64,000 bases of DNA, taken from Diabrotica undecimpunctata. Taxonomy: Eukaryota; Arthropoda; Insecta; Coleoptera; Chrysomelidae. Below, piece by piece: positions 1-11,997 of the stretch; positions within the stretch are counted from its first letter, which is position 1, and each line of letters begins with the position of its first letter. The notes below the pieces were generated by a model. That model did not search any database. It was not told where the DNA came from and saw only the letters and a program-made list of their open reading frames with translations. Location of the stretch: the NCBI RefSeq assembly GCF_040954645.1, contig NC_092805.1, positions 21,974,741-22,038,740 on the forward strand. Reading direction: 5' to 3'. The position numbers and the translations under genes were made by a program.

Positions 1-1890
1 CCCTTCAACCAATCAACACTGCAATCGACCTGCCCTCTACATTCGGTTTCAATCGCGTATAAATGGGTTTTGTATTCTTGTGTACTCTGGTGACGTAACT
101 CAAGCATCCCCACTCCAGTCGGAAGAGGCAACCGTAGTAAGTCTACGAACCGTGGGCATAAACAAACAAAATATTTCTATCAGATGGAAGAAAATATCCT
201 ATAAGTACAAATAAAAATATTGTGTTTTAAAAATACTAATTACAAGAAAATAAAAATAAAGCCTTATTTGTGGTCCCAATAGACCACCGTCGTGTGGACA
301 ACGTCGGTCGTCGATCGGAGTGTTAATAAGATAAATATAGTAAGGTAAACAGGAGTGAGGATTATCAATGTAGATGGGAGGGAAAAATTATAACAAAAGT
401 GTACGGAGGCATTCATGTAAGCTATAATAAGTAAGAATGAGTTAGTCATGACGTATGGAGAATCTAACTTGTTCGAGAAACACAACGAGATTAAGACAGG
501 CAGATCACATAAAGAGTGATCAGTACGGAAACTTTACCGAATAATCCTAAGAGACAGAAGGAAACTCTTCCTGGATCGATAGGGTTGAAGAATATTTAAG
601 AAAGCTGAAAGTCACTAAATAGCGAATAATAAGTCAAGATAGATCTGCCCCGAGGCAGATAATTGATCAGACCGGGTCTCCTAGCGCCACGGAGTAAGTA
701 TTGCAAGTTAGAAAGGGGAAAATATGCAAATAAAAAGAAAATATACAGATAAAAAGATATATTTACAGATATATACATAAATCAATTGAAAAACCGGTAC
801 CCCAGATCGAAGAGAAGAGAATATTATTAAAATTACTTTACCTGAAACGCATTTCCTCGTTGAATTACTGATAAATTTATTGCGAAGATCTGTTTCCAAA
901 ATTGAAAAGTTGTTAGACTGTAACTTTCTACTGATATGGCTAATAAAAACTACCATTTAAACCTAAAACAGATTAAACTAAATAGGATATACCCTTCACA
1001 ATATTTAAGAATTTCAATTTGGAGGAAGCTTGGGCTGTATTTGTAGAGACATTTCACATCTGAGTTATAGATATGGTGCATATATAGAAAAATAAGACGG
1101 GAACTCACCTACTTAACTTAGCAGACACGTTATACTAAATATGGGGGTTTCTTCAAAAAATAATACCAGGTTCTATTGGATATTTTATATTACATACGGG
1201 TCTTCAAATATTGCAGTATATTACAAGTTGTTCTTAATTTTTATATTGTTCCTAGTTTCTACGAATCATTTGCCGGAAGTGGTGGTCTGTATATGTAATC
1301 TACAACATAAAATTTATAAAATCTTTTAGTGTTCAATTATATAAAAAGTAGACACACCAAATCATTTTATCAGTCCTAAAATGTCTAGGCGGTTTCCGTA
1401 ATAAATTATTTTTTGATTTCGACAAATTATATCTGATAGACATAGTGAGAAAGCAAATTTTTGTTTTCACTTGAGCAAATGGTTTTTAGAATAGTTGAAA
1501 GTTTATCACTTGTACTACAACATGGAACAACAATCATTTTGTGTGATTTGTAATAAAAGTGATAAGAAAATAATTAGTTTTATTGAAAAAAAAACATTAT
1601 AGAAGAACCTTAAGGTGTTATTGATGCACCATAACATAGCTTAAACCATAACACATTAAGTTGTCAAAAAATGAGAATGAAAAAAATTATCACGCACAGC
1701 TTACGATAATTTCCCACAGCTACACTATATCTGCTCACGTGATCTTAATAGAGAATAGCTGGCTGTATGGTGAAATAAGTTCTCTGTCTCTCTCTCTCTC
1801 AAACAATTGTACCTACTCATAGTGATACTCTCTTGCACTCAACGCAAACATTCACGACCATCTGGTAAGTCCAACTAAAATTGATTGTCT
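1..1890. other. AT-rich stretch without a recognised gene
   Basis: No frame in this stretch gives a recognisable protein; the short open frames are AT-rich chance frames. Bases 1-160 are somewhat richer in GC than what follows. A short CT microsatellite lies at about 1781-1800. It lies downstream of the dsh stop codon, so it is intergenic or belongs to a neighbouring gene whose exons are not visible here. Confidence 0.6.
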
Positions 1891-1936
1891 TCTTTAATTG
1901 TTGTTTAATTCATAAATATTCCATCCAAATCACAAC

Positions 1937-2690
1937 TTGCTTCAAATAAATTTCTTCGAAATCAAAAGTATAGATATCGCTAACTCGAATGGCACAGTGC
2001 AGAAACCGAAATTTGAACTTCGGAAGTCACGCCGTAAAGAATTTAATATGACAATTTCATCTCAGAAAACTAAAACAATAGTAGTCAGCAAAGAACCAAC
2101 CAGATGTAAAATAGAAATTGATGGCATCAGTACTGAACAAGTAATGGAAATAAAATACCTGGGAATTACACTGTCTAGCTATGGAGACCTGGACCAAGAA
2201 GTGAGAAATCAAGTACAAAAAGCAAATAGACTGGAAGGATGTCTTAATAACACTATATGGCGAAACATGCACATTGACACTAAGATGAAGTCAAGAATTT
2301 ATAAAGCAACTGTAAGACCAATAATGACACATGCCACAGAAACAAGAACCAATACAGCCATAACGCAAAGGCTACTGGAAACTGCGGAGATGAGAGTACT
2401 AAGAAGAATCACAGGAAATACGTTAAGAGATCGAAAGAGAAGTGAAGACATTAGAAGAAAATGTCACGTAAAGTGTGTAAATGAATGGACACAAAATAGA
2501 AAGTGGAATAACCACATAAGCAGAATGGAGGAGAGCCGTGTTGTCAAAATAGCAAGAGATAAGTCACCAAGCGGCAGAAAAAGTATCGGACGACCGCGCA
2601 AAAGATGGAGTGACAACCTTCCATAGAGGTAATAATCCGTCAATGAACAAGCAGAATTGCTTATAAAGAGGAAGAAGTCACGCCTTAGCA
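1937..2690 (+). mobile_element. RTE-like non-LTR retrotransposon, 3' fragment (C-terminal part of reverse transcriptase ORF)
   Basis: The reading frame ends at a TAG at 2624-2626. It encodes the region after the reverse transcriptase palm: 'MEIKYLGITLSSYGDL', then a helical stretch, 'RPIMTHATET', 'AEMRVLRRITGNTLRD', 'WNNHISRMEESRV' and a final 'GRKSIGRPRKRW'. This order (YLG, R-P-x-x-Y/H-x-x-E, E-M-x-x-L-R-x-x-x-G, H-x-x-R-M, GRPRxRW) is the C-terminal signature of RTE/BovB-like endonuclease-reverse transcriptases of insects. The catalytic YADD box is absent, so the copy is 5'-truncated. The 3' tail 'gcttataaagaggaagaag' recurs in opposite orientation at about 28830-29363, so the window has two copies of one family. 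No function expected. Confidence 0.75.
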
Positions 2691-2711
2691 TTAGATAATT
2701 TCAATATCCAT

Positions 2712-3233
2712 TAGATTCAATATTCAATTTAGAATGACTTATGGCGAATGTGTTCGTGCATAAAATATTTGAATAAGTTTATTTTCAAAGAACTTTATTG
2801 GAAGTGTTAAACGAAGTGTTTTTTAAGAGCAGAGTAATTATTTTAAAAATACGAAAAATGTAATGGACACTCTGTCAACGGTAAAAAATAACTAACGGGT
2901 AAGGATCTTTAATGCATTTAATATTAATTTTTTGATATTTAAACCTGTAAATTGATGATAATTTATTATTTATCAGTAGATTCAATATTCAATTTGGAAA
3001 TGACTTATGGCGAATGTGTTCGTGCATAAAATATTTGAATAAGTTTATTTTCAAAGAATTTTATTAAAAAGTGTTAAACGAAGTGTTTTTAAGAGCAGAG
3101 TAATTATTTTAAAAATACGAAAAATGACACTGTGTTAACGGTAAAAAATAAGTAACGGGTAAGGAGCTTTAATTCATTTAATATTAATTTTGTGATATTT
3201 AAACCTGTAAATTGATGATAATTTATTATTTAT
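2712..3233. repeat. Direct tandem duplication, unit about 265 bp, two copies
   Basis: Copy 1 (2712-2976) and copy 2 (2977-3233) both begin 'tagattcaatattcaattt' and both end 'attgatgataatttattatttat'. They differ by scattered substitutions and a few short gaps, for example a missing tract around 'aatgtaatggacac'. No coding frame is present. It looks like a recent segmental tandem duplication, or two monomers of a satellite. Confidence 0.85.
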
Positions 3234-3239
3234 AAAGCT

Positions 3240-3748
3240 CAACAGCCCTTGGAGGCCCAAGGGCAAAAATACATTGATTTAATTATTTTAATTCCATATA
3301 CTTATATCCAATGCAAAGATATGCAGCATGTGCTGCTCTTCTACCTCTCTTCTTTAGTCTATCTTTCCTTCTCTTTGTTTTGGCTTTCTTTAGAGTACCA
3401 TTTTCGTCATACTTCTTTTCCCATTCTTTCGATGTTTCCTAAATATTTATTCTCTGCGCTTTCATTACAGTCGTTATTTTTGGCTGTTATTTATTTCATT
3501 TACTATTTCTTGCCCTTAGTCATTTTTATTACTATGTGATCATCTGCAATTTCATGGTTTATTTTCAATACAATTTCGTTTTTATTTACCAGTTGTGTAA
3601 AATAATTCTGCCAATTTCTCATTATTTTTTGTGATTCATTTATTAATATCCCTTCGACATTTTTCATATATGGGTTTCCTCGTAGAAAGCTCGTATTTTA
3701 CTTTTCTTATTTTATTAAAGGTAAAGTAGGCTTTTCTCCAAAGAAACA
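3240..3748 (-). mobile_element. Possible RTE-like fragment (linker between endonuclease and reverse transcriptase)
   Basis: On the minus strand, around 3540-3660, a frame reads 'GILINESQKIMRNWQNYFTQL' followed by 'VNKNEIVLKINHE'. The pattern 'W-x-x-Y/H-F-x-x-L' preceded by an instruction such as 'GILIN' is typical of the segment joining endonuclease and reverse transcriptase in RTE-like LINEs. The rest of the stretch gives no clear match. The pogo element inserted right beside it at 3750. Confidence 0.4.
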
Positions 3749-3750
3749 TA

Positions 3751-3800
3751 GGGGAGGATGGGGCATCATGGACCATGGGGGTAATGTAAACCACATCGGT
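3751..3800 (+). repeat. Left terminal inverted repeat of the pogo element
   Basis: It begins 'GGGGAGGATGGGGCAT'. A second related motif, 'ATGGGGGTAATGTAAACC', follows about 25 bp in, so this end has two candidate transposase-binding motifs of the form TGGGGCAATGTGAAC. Confidence 0.85.
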
Positions 3801-4102
3801 TATTTTGTTTAAAATTGGCAACACTGCATCTAGTAACTACTACAAATATGCGTAGACATCTTATCTACTTTTAGTATGAGTGTGAACGCACGGGGAGTAC
3901 GTTCAGACGTGTTATAATTAAAAACACGTGTTTCGTCGCTGCTGATCTAAGGAATTTACTACTTTTGACTAAAGATTTCTCGGTAAGTAGACATGATTAT
4001 TTTAACTTTTTGATACTGTGGTGTTGCTTGTAAAATGTGCTTTTAATAATTAAGATTTGCTTTTGATACGTTGTGAACTGGTACGTTAATTTCCATATTT
4101 TG

Positions 4103-4156
4103 AATGTGTACTACGCATGGGGCAACGTGGACTAGGAGTGGTTCACATTGCCCCAT
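4103..4156. repeat. Internal subterminal motif pair of the pogo element
   Basis: A forward copy, 'TGGGGCAACGTGGAC', and an inverted copy, 'GTTCACATTGCCCCA', flank a short spacer just upstream of the transposase gene. They match the terminal repeat core, so they may bind transposase and affect its own promoter. That role is inference. Confidence 0.7.
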
Positions 4157-4205
4157 TATATTTTCTTGACACTTTTTTAATTATATGCTTCTTTTGCAGT
4201 TAGAA

Positions 4206-6095
4206 ATGGTACGAAATTATGTGAGGAAAACTGAGCAACAATCCTGGTCTCTTGTTGCCTTGAAGAATGCTATCCGGACAGTTAAAGCTGGGGAAATGGG
4301 CTATTTAAAAGCTAGTAAAGTTTATGGTATCCCGAAAGCAACGTTAATTCGCAGATGCAAAGAAAAAGTAACAAGAATTTCTCCTGACGAAAAGGGTCTA
4401 GGTTTCTACAAAACGGTTTTTACCAAGGAACAGGAAGAAGAATTGTATAATTATATCTTAGATATGGAGAAGCGTTTATACGGAATTACTTTGCTTGATC
4501 TTCGTCACCTAGCTTTCCAGTTAGCCGAAAAAAATAACATAGACCATCCATATAATAAAACAAACAAACTTGCAGGTTTAGATTGGGCGTACGGATTTCG
4601 AAAACGGCACCCAGGGCTTTCATTACGTAAACCCGAATCAACATCTGCTGCAAGAGCTGAAGCTTTTAATCGTTACAATGTAAAACAATTTTTTGATCTG
4701 TATAAAGCTACTTTGGATTCTAAACATGTCAATCCAACGCGTGTTTTTAACTGTGACGAAACAGGTCTAGGTACAGTCCCCAAATGTAATAGTAAAATCT
4801 TGGCGCATAAAGGACGGAAACAAGTTGGACGGCTTACTTCTGCTGATAGAAGTGGAATAACAACAGCCGTTATTTGCATGTCATCATCAGGAATCTTCAT
4901 ACCGCCGATGTTAATCTTTGCAAGAAAGAGAATGAAAGTTGAACTCCAAGCTGGTGCACCTCCAGGTTCAATATTCGCCTGTAGCGATAGTGGCTGGATA
5001 AATAGTGAACTCTTTTTAATATGGTTTCAACATTTTCTTCAACAAACGAAACCAAGTGAAGACGATCCGATCTTATTGATTTTGGATGGACACAGCAGCC
5101 ATACAAAAAACACAGAAGTCATTAATTTGGCTAGGGAAAAACATGTACATATCATTTGTTTGCCTCCACATTCCACCCATCGAATGCAGCCAACCGATGT
5201 TGGTGTCATGGCTCCTTTAGCACGATATTATGATATGGCATTAGAAAAGTTTCTTAATAACAACCCAGGCAGAGTGGTAACAGCTTTCCAAATCTCTAAA
5301 ATTTTTGGTGAGGCTTTCTTACAAGCTGCAACACCTTTGACTGCTATTAACGCTTTTAAAAAATGTGGGATAGTACCTTATGATCCCAATATATTTACAG
5401 ACCTCGATTTTGCACCATCTGCTACGACTGAAAGAGATTTGGAGAATAATAGTCTACCAGTGTCAAGTCAAGATGGGGCAATTTCTTCAACTTCAACTGC
5501 AGAGCCTCACTTAAGTCAAGATGAGGTAATTGCTTCAACCTCAGTTGCAAAGCTTCATACTGGTAACGATTTTCAATTGACAATTTCCCCTGCACACAAT
5601 AGAGCAACAACTTCATTTGGAGCAAACAGCCCTAAAGACATTCGTCCTCTGCCAAAGAGAAGTAAATTAATGGAACCAAAGAGGAAATCCAAAAAAGGTA
5701 AAACGGCTGTACTGACATCTAGTCCGTATAAGCTAGAATTAGAACTTGAAATAAACACGAAGGAGGCAATAGAAACAATGAAAAAGGAAAAAGCTAAGAA
5801 AAAAATAAATGATGATAAGCACGAAGATAGTGAAAGAAGTAACAAAAAAATAAAAGTTTGTCCTTCCAAAGATGGTAAGGGAAAGAAAAAAAATAAATGT
5901 AACCATCAAGTACAAGATGATGGCAATGGTGAAGATGCTGAATGTTTTTACTGTAACGAGTGATTCTCCTCATCAGCCAATGAAGAAGTATGGGTACGTT
6001 GCTCGGCCTGTCTGAAATGGGCTCATGAAGCATGTGCGGGAATAGATCCAGAAGATGATGAAGAATTTCAGTGTGAATTTTGTATTTCTGAATAA
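4206..6095 (+). pseudogene. pogo/Tigger transposase with C-terminal PHD-like finger, one in-frame stop
   Basis: This is a cut-and-paste transposase that would bind the element ends and catalyse excision and integration in the nucleus. I chose the ATG at 4206 ('MVRNYVRKTE'), the usual family start; an upstream ATG at 4185 lies in a pyrimidine-rich tract ending in 'cag' that may be a splice acceptor. Order of domains: psq-type helix-turn-helix (about residues 8-50, 'KASKVYGIPKATLIRRCKEK'); CENP-B-like second DNA-binding domain (about 70-140, 'WAYGFRKRHPGLSLR'); DDE_1 catalytic core with acidic residues in 'CDETGLG', 'LILDGHSSHT' and 'MQPTDVGV'; a Lys-rich C-terminal region; then a cysteine-rich finger. 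The frame reaches a TGA at 5961-5963, but the same frame continues 44 codons to TAA at 6093-6095 and completes a C-x2-C / C-x2-C / H-x2-C / C-x2-C PHD-like pattern. The stop falls just after the first CxxC. Confidence 0.9.
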
Positions 6096-6230
6096 ATATA
6101 ACATGTGTCTATTTTTACTAATGTTCTGTTACCGGTTTTCTAAGTATTTTTAATAAAAAAATTCTTTTTACTTGATTTTATTTACCAAACATAGCCATTA
6201 GATAATGAAATAGTGTGACTTTCCTCAGTA

Positions 6231-6265
6231 GTTCACATTGCCCCACCCTATGGGGCAATGTGAAC
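6231..6265. repeat. Perfect palindrome of the pogo terminal motif
   Basis: 'GTTCACATTGCCCCA', then a 5-base spacer, then the exact complement 'TGGGGCAATGTGAAC'. It lies between the transposase stop codon and the right end, mirroring the pair near 4103-4156 on the left. Confidence 0.85.
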
Positions 6266-6461
6266 TTTTGACATATAGTCAGTTGTCATTTTTTTGTTGA
6301 AAATACGTTAAATAAATTATGTTTCAATTGGAACTAAATGACAGTTAAATGTTTAATGAACGTCCCTAATTAATTAAACAAAACAAAATCATTTCTGGTT
6401 TAACAGTATGTGCATATCTTCCTTAGATGGTTCACAATGCCCCATCCTCCCCTATATGAAA

Positions 6462-6640
6462 GTCAATTGTCACAGATTTACCAGAATATCAAATTAGCGA
6501 TATTCGGCGTATAATACACCATTTACATAGAACAGAAAATTGTCATGTTACTGTTAAAAAATTAAACAACAAAATTGAAAAATAATTGGCTCATCAGAAA
6601 CGTCGCTACGAAGAATCCTTCGAAAGATAAATTTCTGTAT
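6462..6640 (+). mobile_element. Possible fragment of a Tc1/IS630-like transposase (helix-turn-helix part)
   Basis: A frame reads 'TDLPEYQISDIRRIIHHLHR' then 'CHVTVKKLNNKIEK'. After a one-base shift it reads 'SSETSLRRILRKI'. This order resembles the N-terminal DNA-binding region of an abundant insect DDE transposase group (P-E-Y / I-R-R / H-V-T-V / LRRIL-x-x-I-G). It breaks off after about 60 residues. The match is by eye and modest. Confidence 0.4.
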
Positions 6641-8459
6641 TATTATTATTATCAGTCACGAAGACCAATCACCTACTTCAAAGGCGGATCTTGTACAATT
6701 GTCAGATGCGCAAGATTATGAAAATTAGTACCATCCGAGCTGGCGTTACCTCTATCACCATTATGTCCACCTAAATATCTAATTATCTAATTTATGATTT
6801 TCCCTTTAATCTCAGTTTGCATCTTGTTGATTTCTTGGATGTATTAAAACCAGCTGTTGATATTAACAATAATTCTAATCTACTCCCAACCCCGGCCCTT
6901 TTTGAACCGCAACTATCAAATTTATAGGTTATTCGCCCTTCGCCCTGATTTAGAAACAAATGATTTCCTTTTATTCCCACTAAACACAAATAAATTGTAA
7001 TATCAACATTTCACGACCCTCGAAGAAGAGGGTAATATAATTTGAAGTTACCTTTCAGGAAAGAACAAAATCCTTTGAAACAAATTCAAAATTTGGTTAA
7101 AACAAAAACTTGGACTTATCTCTCTCAATGATTAAGATGCCAACATCTCGTATTAAATACCTAATCGATTTAACATATCTGGCAGCTATCAACCATAATG
7201 CAGTAGTCAGCGAAGTGAAATATCACACAAACAAATCTGTAATTTTATCAGGATGCTTAAGATAGATTAGGAGAAACACATATATGAATATAATTAAAAA
7301 CAAGTTCTTAGATTATTTCAGTTGACAATCAACACGAACAAATTACTATGATAATTGCCAACATTTAAAAGTGATAAACATGAGAAGAAGAAATGCCCAA
7401 AAAATGTTCTTCACGATTGACTTGTTGCATTTGGTGATAACAGAATATCTTTCATTCTTTTACAGTTATAAATGACGTCCTGCTTTTAATTTATAGTCAT
7501 ATAAATTGATACCCAGATAATTCAGTCACTTTTACCTTATAAAGCTTGCAATGCTTGGTAGTTATGGAAACTTAATAATTTTTTCACCAATTTATGTCTT
7601 CCGCCGTATGTATCTGATACCATTTGGTCTTTCCAACATTGATATTGTAAACATATACTTATGTCAAAAGATAACTGAAAATCAATGCTACAATATACTT
7701 TTTACATGCCCCTCTTCTATCCTCCACGCATCGTATAATAGTTATTCAAAATATTTTCTCGTATTTATAAGTATTTAAGTATGGTACCCTAGAATTTCGC
7801 GAGGAGATACTTTAGAATACGATGGTCCCCTACAGTTTCACGTAAATCATTCGCCTGCAAGGCTAAGTACATTTGTACTATCCACGGAAGAAAAGGTATT
7901 TGTGCTAGAAGAACAGTATCATCGACATATCTACCTGTGTAATACAATTTTGCCAATAACTATGATACTCTGTTTAGTCATTTATTTTACCATTTACATT
8001 ACATTCATTAGTTTTCTAATTAATGAAAAATGAAAAGGTATAACAATAAGCATTAAAACAATTCAAAACTGTACCAATGCATTCGTACTTACAATCATTT
8101 TAGCATGCCATAGTAAAAGCTAATACAATTAATATAAGGTGTATTGTTTTAATTATGTAGATGAGAAACAAAGAGAATGCATTTAATTTCTGGGAATAAC
8201 AAATAATGTCGTCAAATTTGAAGAAGTTTCGTTCATAAAAACTGTAAACTTATTAGGATATATCATTCTTCTTAATTTCATTGTCTTAATTCGGCCAAAA
8301 TATGTATTGCCTGTAACAGTCAAGCTGCACTTAAAGACTTTGTAATTTACAACTTATAACAGTTAGAAACTGCAAACAGTCCCTTACGCAAGAGATACTG
8401 ATAGTCTCACAATCGGCAATATACAAAAGACACATCGCTATCAAATCTAATTATAACGA
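6641..8459. other. AT-rich stretch without a recognised gene
   Basis: I see no conserved frame, inverted repeat or RNA gene here. A small ATT microsatellite lies at about 6639-6650. Confidence 0.6.
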
Positions 8460-9230
8460 CCCCGCTTAAGCTTTCGCCTGTTCAAGTTATGGCTGCTCCT
8501 TTTTTTTATTTAACGGGAGTCAGGAATGGAGGTCGAGCGACTTTAGCTTCTTGAGAGTGGCAGAGTTGCTATGAAGAAGATAGAAAGGTGTACGTTAGCT
8601 TTGTTAGTTGCTCAGAGAAGGAATCTGCAGTGTAACCAGATATACAAAATTAGAGAACGGCTCTTGAATTTAGTATTTTTGGGTTTGCAGTTTGTTATCT
8701 GCGATATTTTATATGTGTAGCTTCTAGAGCGTTATAGTGCTCATCAGAAAGTTCATGGCCTGCTAAGTTGAGAAGCAGAGATAACAGGAATTCAACCTTT
8801 CGCTTGGGAAATTTGGTGAGTACTTGCTCTGACAGAGAATTTTAAGAACCTCTTTTGCTCTGGTGTTGGAGCTTTCCATGTACATATCTCTTGCTGAGAG
8901 ACAGTATCCTACTTTCAATTGTAGGGATGTTGGTAAGTTGATAGATATATGCTGACGGGAAGTGTTAACGTTTGTTCAAATTCTCCTTACGATTTTCCTT
9001 TCAGTGACCATTAGTGTTCTAGCAGCTTAGTGTTCATAACGTAGAGGCAGGCTCTGTATTTGATTATTGGCTTCATGTACGTTTTATAGGTGTGCAAGAG
9101 AGTGAGTGGGTTTCCTAGTTTACCACAAACGACTGTTAGGAGATGTCTTCTTCTTACCCTATTGAGAGTGTTTTTAATGCCAGTGTCCCAGTTAAGCGTT
9201 TTTGTAAATTCTACACCCATTTACGACACG
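8460..9230 (-). mobile_element. Jockey-like non-LTR retrotransposon, 3' fragment
   Basis: The minus strand encodes 'GVEFTKTLNWDTGIKNTLNR', 'VVCGKLGNPLTLLHTYKTY' and 'MKPIIKYRACLYVM', the order seen after the reverse transcriptase palm in Jockey-clade elements (LGV-x-x-D-x-x-L-x-W / G-x-x-x-x-TLL-x-x-YK-x-x-x-P-x-x-x-Y). Downstream, in a shifted frame, come 'IPTIESRIL' and 'RYVHGKLQHQS', also typical of the C-terminus. There is no palm domain, so it is 5'-truncated at about 9230, and frameshifts break the tail. Confidence 0.65.
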
Positions 9231-9589
9231 GACTGTCTGAAGTTATTAACTATTTCAGAGCAGAGAAGAATGAACTACATCCCTTTTGTTTCTTACCTAC
9301 AATGTTAACATACCTAAAAGTACTTACTTCGACTTCTGATGTATCTTCATATAAATATTGGACATTTGTAGAACAAGGTAGTAGGATATTAACTAAACAT
9401 TCGTTTTATTCTTCATCTAAAAACAAACCTATGGTTCATCTTGTAAAAGAAGTTTTAATTTCACTTACCTTAACAACGATTTTTCTTACTACGGAATCTA
9501 TGTATAGGTATATTTCTATTATTTTCAACCCCCTCATGTTCAATTTATATAACCGTAAAACTATATCTTAAAATTTTTAAAAACTTATT
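9231..9589. other. Short stretch without a recognised feature
   Basis: An open frame crosses this stretch on the plus strand (9143-9571) but has no recognisable motif, and its start overlaps the minus-strand LINE fragment. I do not call it a gene. Confidence 0.5.
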
Positions 9590-11240
9590 AAAACAAGTAG
9601 CGTTGAAAAACTGTTGTTCAACATCGGGGTCGACAGAGAATGCCCGCAAGGGAGAGTTCTGTCTCCAGTGCTGTGGATTCTGGTGATGGGCGGACTAATA
9701 GGAACTTTAAAGGGAAATTATCATAAAACAATTGGATTTGCAGATTGCTGGGTAATCATTTCGCAATAAAAGTATAATACTGTAGTCAGGGTTCGTATGA
9801 ACGGGGCCCTAGAACTAGTGGGGCTAAATATAAGTCACTACAGGCACCTTCACAGGCAGTCGAAAATTAGATGGATTAGATCTTCTAAAGCTGCAGGGAA
9901 AATAAATTCAGCTGAAGCGAGAGGTAAGGTATCTCAGGGTTAAACTAGACTAGAAACTTATCTGGAACCAACAATTAGAAAAAATAACAAGCATCGCAGT
10001 CACAACTCTTAAGAGTGTTAGACGTATGTATGGAAAGAAATGGGGATTAAGACTACACATGAGGCATTGGGTGTACAACATGGTGATCAGACCAGATCAA
10101 TTACCTAGGTAGCGACGATGTTGTAGACTAAGACACTTCAAACAGATTCAAAAGCTAAACTAAGCAAGTTGCGAAGACTTTTGTCTGAGGATAACTGGTG
10201 CCATACGCACCACTCCAACAGCAGCTATGGAGGGTCTACTAGGCTAAAATAAAATACTCACTTAAAATTCACAATGAAAGGACAGGACATACGAGTATCA
10301 CAAAGGTCTGTGACGAAGGACATCTTTAATGTGGAGTAGGATCACATGACAAAAAGATACAATTTTAAGAATTTATACAGGATGTCTATTCCAGACAATG
10401 TATGGAGAAACAAGGAATACCACAACCAGCAGGGTCAGAGCTCGTATAGAGAAGGATGAAAAAATGGAGAGGGTATGGGAGCAGGAATATACTACAAAAA
10501 TTCAACAGTTAGCGAAAGCTTTGCCTTGGAGAAGGAATTGTACCGTTTTCCAAGAAGAGATTTATGCGATACTGCAATGCTCAATCGGAAATAATGAGAG
10601 AGCAGTTGAAAAGGAGTAGATTCATATGCTGTCAGAAGATTAAGCAGCTCTTAAGGCACTGGCATGTTAGGAAGTGGCATGCAGACTGGTGTGGGACTGC
10701 ACCAAAGAACTGAATGAACTGGGAGATCGGAACAAGGTTGAGCTTCTCTGGGTACCAGGGCATCTAAAACGCAGATCAATTTGCAGAAAGAGTATCGAAC
10801 GAACCAACTGTGATCCTACCAAAGTAACAGTCGGTAGAGTAGTTCGAAGGAATGTAGAGGACTGGACCAGAGAAACTCATGGTAGATAGATATAGGGAGA
10901 GAATCCAAAAAACAAACATAAAATCTCAATGGTGGACCATGTACAAAAAGAACAAAGGAACTGCTTCATAGGGGCAGGAATAAACTGAGAACAGCAATAG
11001 GAATTATGACCGGACACGGACCATTAAGAGGATTTCTAAATAACATCGGCATTTACACTGGAGACCTTAACTGTAGACAAGTGATAAATACCCAGAAACT
11101 GTGAAACATGTATTATGCGAATGCGGGAAGCTGGGCCGCAAAAGACAAAAACTGTTTGGGTAACCAAGTTGAGACCCTGGTATATAGAGGATATAACCTA
11201 AAAAATGATATCAAAAGAAAATAAATAACGTATTTTTGAA
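9590..11240 (+). mobile_element. LINE fragment with reverse transcriptase tail and RNase H domain (I/LOA/R1-like), decayed
   Basis: Conserved blocks occur in order on the plus strand, spread over several frames. Reverse transcriptase motif 'CPQGRVLSPVLWILVMGGL' (about 9640-9700) comes first, then thumb-like 'KSVRRMYGKKWGLRLHMRHW' and 'TPTAAMEGLLG'. RNase H-like blocks follow: 'FQEEIYAILQC' (about 10550) and 'NKVELLWVPGH' (about 10730), with 'NADQFAERVSNEPT' in another frame. Last are C-terminal blocks 'IGIMTGHGPLRGFLN' and 'GIYTGDLNCR' (about 11000-11080). Reverse transcriptase followed by RNase H and this Cys/His-type tail points to the I, LOA or R1 group. Many stops and frameshifts are present, and the YADD region has decayed. 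Confidence 0.7.
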
Positions 11241-11997
11241 CAAGAACTTTATTCTATTAAAAAAAGAAGGGACGCCCACAAATTATTTGTATACTACATT
11301 TAGTTTAAATATTCTGATTTTTTTTATATATATTAAAAACACCATAATCTTTGGTATACCCTGTTAAAAACGAACATTTTTAATAGAGGTTATGTTCTTG
11401 CTTTTATTTTTAGTCATATACAAAAAGAAAACAAAAAATAATGTATATATAGTAAGCATATATAGGTTGGAATAAATTAGATAAAATATGTACAAATTTA
11501 ATACAATGCTTTCTTAAATTTTTATCTGTACATTCCCATGGAGACAATGTTTATGACTCTTTGGATTTCTACAACAAAACATCAACAGCTCAGATGTGTA
11601 TAAGTTACTACAAATTGACTTTAAATCAAACTAAAATGGATATTCTCATATCTGACTCGAGATCTTCATTAACGAAAATTAAAACAATTACAAAGACGAT
11701 TAATTAGCAAAATATACCATTAAAAATAATAGATTTTAAAATAATAACACCATTAGAGAATTAAATAATCTAGTTATCGGTAGAAATCATGAAAAAATTA
11801 GGAAGATGTAGTTAAATATTCACAAAATCATTTTTTTACTCCCTTACTATGCATTTAAATGTAAAACCAGCGATTTACAGAACACCTAGCGAAACATGAT
11901 CACTTGTGACACTTGAGGTATGAAGGATTTATAAACCATTATAATTAACATTACCAAAACATCTGGAACAAGACTGCAGTTGTTTAAATCGCTATAA
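11241..11997. other. AT-rich stretch without a recognised gene
   Basis: Very AT-rich with scattered stops in every frame. No repeat structure was recognised. Confidence 0.55.

Larger units (their letters stand above)
3751..6452 (+). mobile_element. pogo/Tigger-family DNA transposon, near full length, TA target duplication
   Basis: The terminal inverted repeats start 'GGGGAGGATGGGGCAT' at 3751 and end with its exact complement at 6452. Similarity continues for about 26 bp with three mismatches. TA dinucleotides flank both ends (3749-3750 and 6453-6454), the classic target duplication of the Tc1/mariner superfamily. Inside is one transposase gene in the same orientation. The length (2.7 kb) fits autonomous pogo/Tigger elements. 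The element is well preserved compared with its surroundings, suggesting a fairly recent insertion. Confidence 0.92.

Noticed and set aside
9143..9571. Plus-strand frame of 142 codons
   Set aside because: Its first part is antisense to a Jockey-like fragment; the remainder has no motif or codon signature.
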